Assembly (NCBI GenBank): GCA_003132085.1 | Contig: PKWO01000152.1 | Location: 3,403-12,193 of the forward strand | DNA: 8,791 nt | Origin: Oxalobacteraceae bacterium | GTDB lineage: Bacteria; Pseudomonadota; Gammaproteobacteria; Burkholderiales; Burkholderiaceae_D | Reading direction: 5' to 3' | Shown here: piece after piece, positions 5,870 through 8,791 of the stretch | Numbering within the stretch: the stretch's first letter is position 1 | Layout of the letters: the number at the start of each line of letters is the position of its first letter | Notes under the pieces: model-generated | The model's input: the letters and a program-made list of their open reading frames with translations, nothing else | What the model was told of the DNA's origin: nothing | The model's database searches: none | Translations under genes and position numbers: made by a program

Positions 5870-6607
5870 TCAGACTTGTGCCGGACGCGCTGTGCCCGTG
5901 CGATTGGCGCGTAATGAAAGCAAGCGATAGGTTTGCGAAATCAGTACCAGCGGGTAAGTTACTTGCAGCAGGTCGGCTATCATCCGCCATTCGGCCCTGA
6001 CGCCCCTCCAGTATCCAAGTTTCTCGGTCTTTCTCGCTTGCGTCACTTGCGGCCAGCGCGTGACCGCAATCGAAAGACCGTGCTCGATGATCAGGCTATT
6101 CATGAATACTTCGAGCCCGAAACGCGGAAGTCGACGAATTTCGCTCAGCGCCTCGCTCAAGAGTTCCTTTCTGATGACTCTTTCGCCGGAAACGAAATCC
6201 AGACCGATGATGCGGAATATCAATAGGCTATTTTGCCGAAGACTCAAGCTGACGTCGGCCTTGCCCGACAAGACCGGGGCCGCAAGCGCAGTAATGTGTT
6301 CGCCGGCAAGACCCCTGAGGTCCGCATCGAGCAGCATCAGGAGATCGCATTGCGCGTTCGCGACGCCGGTTGCCATCGCAAAACTCTTACCGCGATTCAC
6401 CGGGTAGGAAATGCACTTTACCGATGGAAATCGCTTGACGATCTCGGCAGTGTTGTCGGTCGAGCCGTCGTCCACCACGATCACTTCATGGAGCAGCGGA
6501 TGCGCAGAGGCGACAGCAAGCACGGCAGCGATGCGCGGCGCTTCATTGAAGGCGCAGATGATGCAGGAGATTCGGACATTGCTTTGCTCTGAGGAACTGC
6601 TGGTCAT
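5870..6607 (-). CDS. Family 2 glycosyltransferase (GT-A fold)
   Basis: A 245-residue protein when started at the ATG complementary to 6605-6607; a TTG four codons upstream is less likely, and GGGA lies about ten bases before the ATG. Motifs are typical of GT2 enzymes of the polyprenyl-phosphate mannosyl/glucosyl transferase-like group. The nucleotide-sugar binding start is ISCIICAFNE (13-22), followed by VIVVDDGSTD (42-51) and NRGKSFAMATG (71-81). The metal-binding DAD triad sits in LLDADL (94-96), and the acceptor-side stretches are SGERVIRKELL and RFGLEVFMN. Such enzymes transfer a sugar from a UDP or GDP donor to a lipid or glycan acceptor. Donor and acceptor cannot be read from sequence. 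There is no signal peptide and no C-terminal membrane domain, so it is probably cytoplasmic or peripheral at the inner membrane. It converges on the ATPase gene and is divergent from the oxidoreductase gene; no glycan operon is visible here. Confidence 0.9.
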   Translation of the reverse strand: MTSSSSEQSNVRISCIICAFNEAPRIAAVLAVASAHPLLHEVIVVDDGSTDNTAEIVKRFPSVKCISYPVNRGKSFAMATGVANAQCDLLMLLDADLRGLAGEHITALAAPVLSGKADVSLSLRQNSLLIFRIIGLDFVSGERVIRKELLSEALSEIRRLPRFGLEVFMNSLIIEHGLSIAVTRWPQVTQARKTEKLGYWRGVRAEWRMIADLLQVTYPLVLISQTYRLLSLRANRTGTARPAQV

Positions 6608-6626
6608 CAAGTATCCCAAGTGTGAG

Positions 6627-6639
6627 GCCGACCGTCGGC
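6627..6639. repeat. Palindrome GCCGAC-N-GTCGGC, copy 1
   Basis: A perfect 6+1+6 inverted repeat lies in the gap between the divergent glycosyltransferase and oxidoreductase genes, about 20 bases upstream of the glycosyltransferase start. An identical palindrome (different centre base) occurs at 8100-8112 in the other long gap. Both could be operators or simple hairpins; chance is possible in G+C-rich DNA. Confidence 0.4.
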
Positions 6640-6719
6640 GCCAGCGCGATGCCGACCCACGCTGCCGATTTTATCCGCCCCATGCTCAATCGCCGCAGAA
6701 AGGGTGTTGGCGTATGCTG

Positions 6720-6800
6720 CCACATATGCATTGATAAAACAATATCATATCGGTTGACATATCCTGTTGGTGGCGCACTATTCAAGTACGCTATTGTTGC
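6720..6800. promoter_or_regulatory. A+T-rich divergent control region with a -35-like TTGACA
   Basis: The 267-base gap (6608-6874) between the divergent genes contains an A+T-rich island around 6721-6760, unlike the surrounding G+C-rich DNA. On the plus strand TTGACA at 6754-6759 is a perfect -35, but the best -10 at proper spacing (ACTATT, 6777-6782) is poor. On the minus strand TATGAT (complement of about 6744-6749) resembles a -10 without a clear -35. I infer that promoters for one or both flanking genes lie here. Confidence 0.35.
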
Positions 6801-6874
6801 ATCAACGGATCGCAAGGCCATATCGACTGTGCTGGAAACGCACATTCCTCTTTTTTATTGCAGCGAGTAAACCC

Positions 6875-7936
6875 ATGACCATGAACGGAAACATCCTGAT
6901 TTACGGTGCCAACGGCTATACGGCTGAGCTCATTATCAAACTGGCGCAGGATGAGGGGGCCAAGCCCATTCTCGCGGGACGTTCGTCCGAGAAGATCGCG
7001 CTGCTGGCCGAAAGACTCGGTCTTCCGATGCTGGCCTTCGCGCTGGACGAGCCGGATGTCGCGGCCCAAAATCTTGCCGGCGTTGCGGTAGTGCTCAACT
7101 GCGCCGGCCCATTTTCGCGAACCGCCAGACAGATGGCGACGGCGTGCATGAAAGCGGGAGCGCACTACCTGGATATTACCGGCGAGATCGACGTTTTCGA
7201 AGCGATAACTGCATTAGGCGCCGAGGCCGAGGCCGCCGGCGTGATGTTGATGCCCGGCACCGGCTTCGACGTCGTGCCGAGCGATTGCCTGGCCGCGCAT
7301 CTTAAGCGTCGCCTGCCGGACGCCACCTCGTTGACGCTGGCGTTTCAGGCGATTGGGCAACCGTCTCACGGTACCGCCACAACCATGGCGGAGAACCTGC
7401 ATCTCGGCGGCACCATCCGTCGCGGCGGTAAGCTGACGACGGTCCCGTCCGGTTGGGCCGCGCGCGACATCGACTTCGGCGCAGGGCCGGTCGCTACCAT
7501 GTCGATTCCTTGGGGCGACGTCGCCACCGCCTGGGTCTCCACGCGGATTCCGGATATTCAAGTGTTCATGGCCGCACCAAAAGCGCTGCGTGTGATGGCG
7601 AAACTATCGCGCTATTTCGGCGGGCTCATCGGCTCGAATTTCGTGCAAGCCTTGCTCAAAAGACAGATCGACGCGGCGCCCGCGGGGCCCACTGCCGAAC
7701 AGCGCAAAAATGGCCGCGCGCATTTGTGGGGGGAGGTATCCAATGCGGCCGGTCAGACCGCCACCGCGCGTCTGGATACTATCGACGGTTATGCGCTGAC
7801 CGCGCTGACAGCGTGGGACATCGCCAAGCGATGCGCCGCCGGCGAGGCTCAGTCGGGCTTTCGCACACCTTCGATGGTTTTCGGCGCCGACTACATTCTC
7901 AACTTTGCGGGCACGACCCGCACCGATTTGCGCTAA
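6875..7936 (+). CDS. Saccharopine dehydrogenase-like NAD(P)-binding oxidoreductase
   Basis: A 353-residue soluble protein. ATG 6875 is preferred over the longer open frame from 6767 because the Rossmann start follows directly: ILIYGANGYTAELI (7-20), with the dinucleotide-binding G11-A-N-G-Y-T-A. Other family marks are GRSSEK near residue 34, VVLNCAGPFSR around N75, HYLDITGE (97-104) and MPGTGFDVVPSDC (126-138). This is the saccharopine dehydrogenase NADP-binding family in the broad sense, which includes trans-acting enoyl reductase-like proteins of lipid biosynthesis. The substrate is unknown, and the length and C-terminus do not argue for true lysine-pathway saccharopine dehydrogenase. It is divergent from the glycosyltransferase gene and appears to be a single-gene unit, followed by a long gap. 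The ribosome binding site is weak (GCGAG about ten bases upstream). No transmembrane segment is evident. The family call is firm, the function open. Confidence 0.9.
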   Translation: MTMNGNILIYGANGYTAELIIKLAQDEGAKPILAGRSSEKIALLAERLGLPMLAFALDEPDVAAQNLAGVAVVLNCAGPFSRTARQMATACMKAGAHYLDITGEIDVFEAITALGAEAEAAGVMLMPGTGFDVVPSDCLAAHLKRRLPDATSLTLAFQAIGQPSHGTATTMAENLHLGGTIRRGGKLTTVPSGWAARDIDFGAGPVATMSIPWGDVATAWVSTRIPDIQVFMAAPKALRVMAKLSRYFGGLIGSNFVQALLKRQIDAAPAGPTAEQRKNGRAHLWGEVSNAAGQTATARLDTIDGYALTALTAWDIAKRCAAGEAQSGFRTPSMVFGADYILNFAGTTRTDLR

Positions 7937-7940
7937 CGCT

Positions 7941-8114
7941 TTATCGGGTGTTTCGTTTCGTTAACTGTTGTCCGCCGGCCACGCTCGCGATCACCTCCAT
8001 GCCAATGATCGAATCAATGCACCCTTTTTTCATGGTAGTCCGCTCGGCGATGAAAAATGCAGGCAGGCATAGTGTGTCCCTGCGCTGCAGCGCGGTCAAG
8101 CCGACAGTCGGCAT
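7941..8114 (-). CDS. Possible small ORF, 57 codons, unknown function
   Basis: A reverse-strand frame runs from ATG (complement of 8112-8114) to TAA (complement of 7941-7943). It encodes MPTVGLTALQRRDTLCLPAF, then FIAERTTMKKGCIDSIIGME, then VIASVAGGQQLTKRNTR. The frame also stays open upstream to a TGA near 8198. The peptide looks protein-like (mixed hydrophobic and charged residues; codons such as GAG GTG ATC GCG AGC GTG GCC GGC), and it does not lie opposite a real gene. A shorter start at 8033 (30 residues, MKKGCIDSIIGMEV) has a somewhat better ribosome-binding context, GAGCGGA seven to thirteen bases ahead. No family is recognised. It may be a small protein, the remnant of a decayed longer gene, or chance. 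Confidence 0.3.
   Translation of the reverse strand: MPTVGLTALQRRDTLCLPAFFIAERTTMKKGCIDSIIGMEVIASVAGGQQLTKRNTR
8100..8112. repeat. Palindrome GCCGAC-N-GTCGGC, copy 2
   Basis: The same 6+1+6 inverted repeat as at 6627-6639, with A instead of C at the centre. It lies seven bases after another perfect palindrome, GCGCTGCAGCGC (8082-8093), so two hairpins could form side by side in RNA. Confidence 0.4.
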
Positions 8115-8234
8115 ATCGAACCGGTGCGCGAGCCGTTGGTGGCAGGGTTGCGGCGAGAAATAGAAAATCGGAAATGAGACATGCAGGCGACTTTGTCATG
8201 CAAAAGGGCGGCGAACTCGATGCAATGGGTGCTC

Positions 8235-8256
8235 AACGGGTACTTAACGGGTACTT
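8235..8256. repeat. 11-base tandem duplication
   Basis: AACGGGTACTT is present twice in direct succession (8235-8245 and 8246-8256) without mismatch. It lies just upstream of the terminator-like hairpin and the promoter candidate of the isocitrate dehydrogenase gene, so it could be part of a control region or a simple slippage product. Confidence 0.8.
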
Positions 8257-8262
8257 AATGCG

Positions 8263-8282
8263 AAAAAATCCGGGCGCCCCGG
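8263..8282 (-). terminator. Intrinsic-terminator-like hairpin on the minus strand
   Basis: CCGGG (8270-8274) pairs with CCCGG (8278-8282) over a three-base loop. Read on the minus strand the stem is followed by A and six T (complement of 8263-8269), the form of a rho-independent terminator. No minus-strand gene is known to its right, so it would stop antisense transcription coming from the isocitrate dehydrogenase leader, or it may be fortuitous. Confidence 0.4.
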
Positions 8283-8288
8283 CCTGGC

Positions 8289-8297
8289 TGTTAGAAT
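8289..8297 (+). promoter_or_regulatory. Extended -10 promoter candidate for the isocitrate dehydrogenase gene
   Basis: TGTTAGAAT fits TG-N-TATAAT with one mismatch (TAGAAT at 8292-8297). The -35 position (around 8269-8274) shows no consensus, which is tolerated by extended -10 promoters. Predicted transcription start is near 8304, giving an unusually long leader of about 158 bases. Confidence 0.4.
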
Positions 8298-8303
8298 AAG
8301 CAT

Positions 8304-8461
8304 CTGATCAAGTATCCTGCACAAGGCCGTGCCGATTCATTCGCAAGGCGGATGGGCACCCCGCTGAAAGCGGTTGGCTCGCGATGAAAATTGCGTAAAG
8401 CCGGCTTCGATTGCGCAGGTGAAGCTTAATCAGGAATATTCATTCATCAGTGGAGTGCATC
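8304..8461 (+). promoter_or_regulatory. Structured 5' leader of the isocitrate dehydrogenase gene
   Basis: This long untranslated stretch contains several potential stems. GTGCC (8329-8333) pairs with GGCAC (8355-8359), CCGCT (8361-8365) with AGCGG (8369-8373) over a GAA loop, and AAGCCGGCTT (8398-8407) is self-complementary. A short ORF of 11 codons (ATG 8352 to TGA 8387, MGTPLKAVGSR) is preceded by AAGGCGG, though too close for an ideal site. I do not recognise a riboswitch class. GGAG at 8452-8455 is the ribosome binding site of the downstream gene. Confidence 0.35.
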
Positions 8462-8791
8462 ATGACAACAACCCCTCAAGTGTCGATACCGGCAACGCTC
8501 ATTGCGGGAGACGGCATTGGCCCGGAAATTACCGAAGCGACGTTGGCGGTACTCGACGCTTTGGGCGCCCCCTTCGTCTGGGACCCGCAAGTTGCCGGCG
8601 CCGCTGGCGTCACGGCCTGCGGCGACCCGCTGCCTCAGGCGTGCATAGACAGCATTCGGCACAACAAACTGGCGCTAAAAGGCCCGTTGGAGACGCCGGT
8701 CGGCGGCGGCTACCGCTCGTCCAACGTGCGTCTGCGCGAGGAGTTCAAGCTGTACGCCAACCTGCGTCCGGCGAGCACCATCATCCCCGGC
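8462..8791 (+). CDS. icd: Isocitrate dehydrogenase, N-terminal part (3' truncated by window edge)
   Basis: The first 110 residues of an isocitrate/isopropylmalate dehydrogenase family enzyme, open to the last base. ATG 8462 has GGAG six bases upstream. The start LIAGDGIGPEIT (13-24) is the family signature. The substrate-site pattern is decisive: S86-x-N88-x3-R92 and R102 in YRSSNVRLREEFKLYANLRP have exactly the spacing of E. coli Icd S113, N115, R119 and R129. The Ser/Asn pair binds the gamma-carboxylate of isocitrate and is absent from isopropylmalate dehydrogenases. The reaction is oxidative decarboxylation of isocitrate to 2-oxoglutarate in the citric acid cycle, in the cytoplasm. The short N-terminus before GDGIGPE resembles the NAD-dependent, homo-isocitrate-like bacterial forms rather than the longer E. 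coli NADP enzyme, but the coenzyme determinants lie beyond the window. The gene follows a long structured leader. Confidence 0.88.
   Translation, partial: MTTTPQVSIPATLIAGDGIGPEITEATLAVLDALGAPFVWDPQVAGAAGVTACGDPLPQACIDSIRHNKLALKGPLETPVGGGYRSSNVRLREEFKLYANLRPASTIIPG

Larger units (their letters stand above)
7937..8461. other. Long gap before the isocitrate dehydrogenase gene: overview
   Basis: This 525-base stretch holds no gene that I can call with confidence. Separately listed within it are a possible reverse-strand ORF, a palindrome, a tandem duplication, a minus-strand terminator-like hairpin, a promoter candidate and a structured leader. A further perfect palindrome, GCGCTGCAGCGC, lies at 8082-8093. 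The open plus-strand frame 8057-8299 has a composition unlike the real proteins here and is not accepted. Confidence 0.6.

Noticed and set aside
6543..6845. 100-residue reverse-strand frame upstream of the glycosyltransferase, with a hydrophobic stretch WVGIALAPTVGLTLGIL
   Set aside because: It overlaps the glycosyltransferase start by more than 60 bases in another frame, covers the A+T-rich promoter region and has no family signature. The hydrophobic stretch alone is not enough.
8057..8299. 80-residue plus-strand frame in the long gap
   Set aside because: Arg/Ala-rich composition typical of chance frames, no ribosome binding site, and it runs through the tandem duplication and terminator-like hairpin.
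1..8791. tRNA, rRNA, insertion sequences or phage genes
   Set aside because: No tRNA-like cloverleaf, rRNA segment, transposase motif or terminal inverted repeats were noticed on either strand.

Overview
The window looks like chromosomal DNA of a betaproteobacterium, most plausibly Burkholderiales (an Oxalobacteraceae-type genome is my best guess). The basis is the G+C-rich coding regions, the protein families and the style of the control signals. This is inference; no rRNA or other taxonomic marker is present.

Region 1 (1-2938) is a compact, unusual chemosensory-like module. It holds the 3' part of a CheA-type histidine kinase that stops without the CheW-like P5 domain, and a short membrane-anchored protein with a chemoreceptor signalling tip. 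Twelve bases later comes a CheX-like phosphatase, followed by a separate single-domain CheY-like receiver. No CheW, CheR or CheB is present in the window. The receptor and phosphatase genes are visibly more A+T-rich than their neighbours. The cheY-like gene has its own 222-base upstream region with a sigma-28-like -10 element and a hairpin. A 31-codon reverse-strand ORF overlaps the end of the kinase gene.

Region 2 (2939-5827) is a P-type Mg2+ ATPase of the MgtA/MgtB type with a striking control region. That region has an extended inverted repeat, four perfect tandem copies of a 13-base unit, and directly abutting them a perfect palindrome containing TTGAC-GTAC-GTCAA. The palindrome matches an FNR/FixK-type operator and is centred about 40 bases before the start predicted from an extended -10 element.

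Region 3 (5828-7936) has a convergent family 2 glycosyltransferase on the minus strand and a divergent saccharopine-dehydrogenase-like oxidoreductase on the plus strand. They are separated by 267 bases.

Region 4 (7937-8791) is a long gap of more than 500 bases. It holds a possible 57-codon reverse-strand ORF, palindromes, an 11-base tandem duplication, a minus-strand terminator-like hairpin and an extended -10 promoter candidate. A leader of about 158 bases then precedes a 3'-truncated isocitrate dehydrogenase gene.

The best candidates for something undescribed are the CheW-less CheA/receptor/CheX/CheY set and the FNR-like operator with its 13-base repeat array in front of a magnesium ATPase gene. 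Next come the two small reverse-strand ORFs and the structured leader of the isocitrate dehydrogenase gene.
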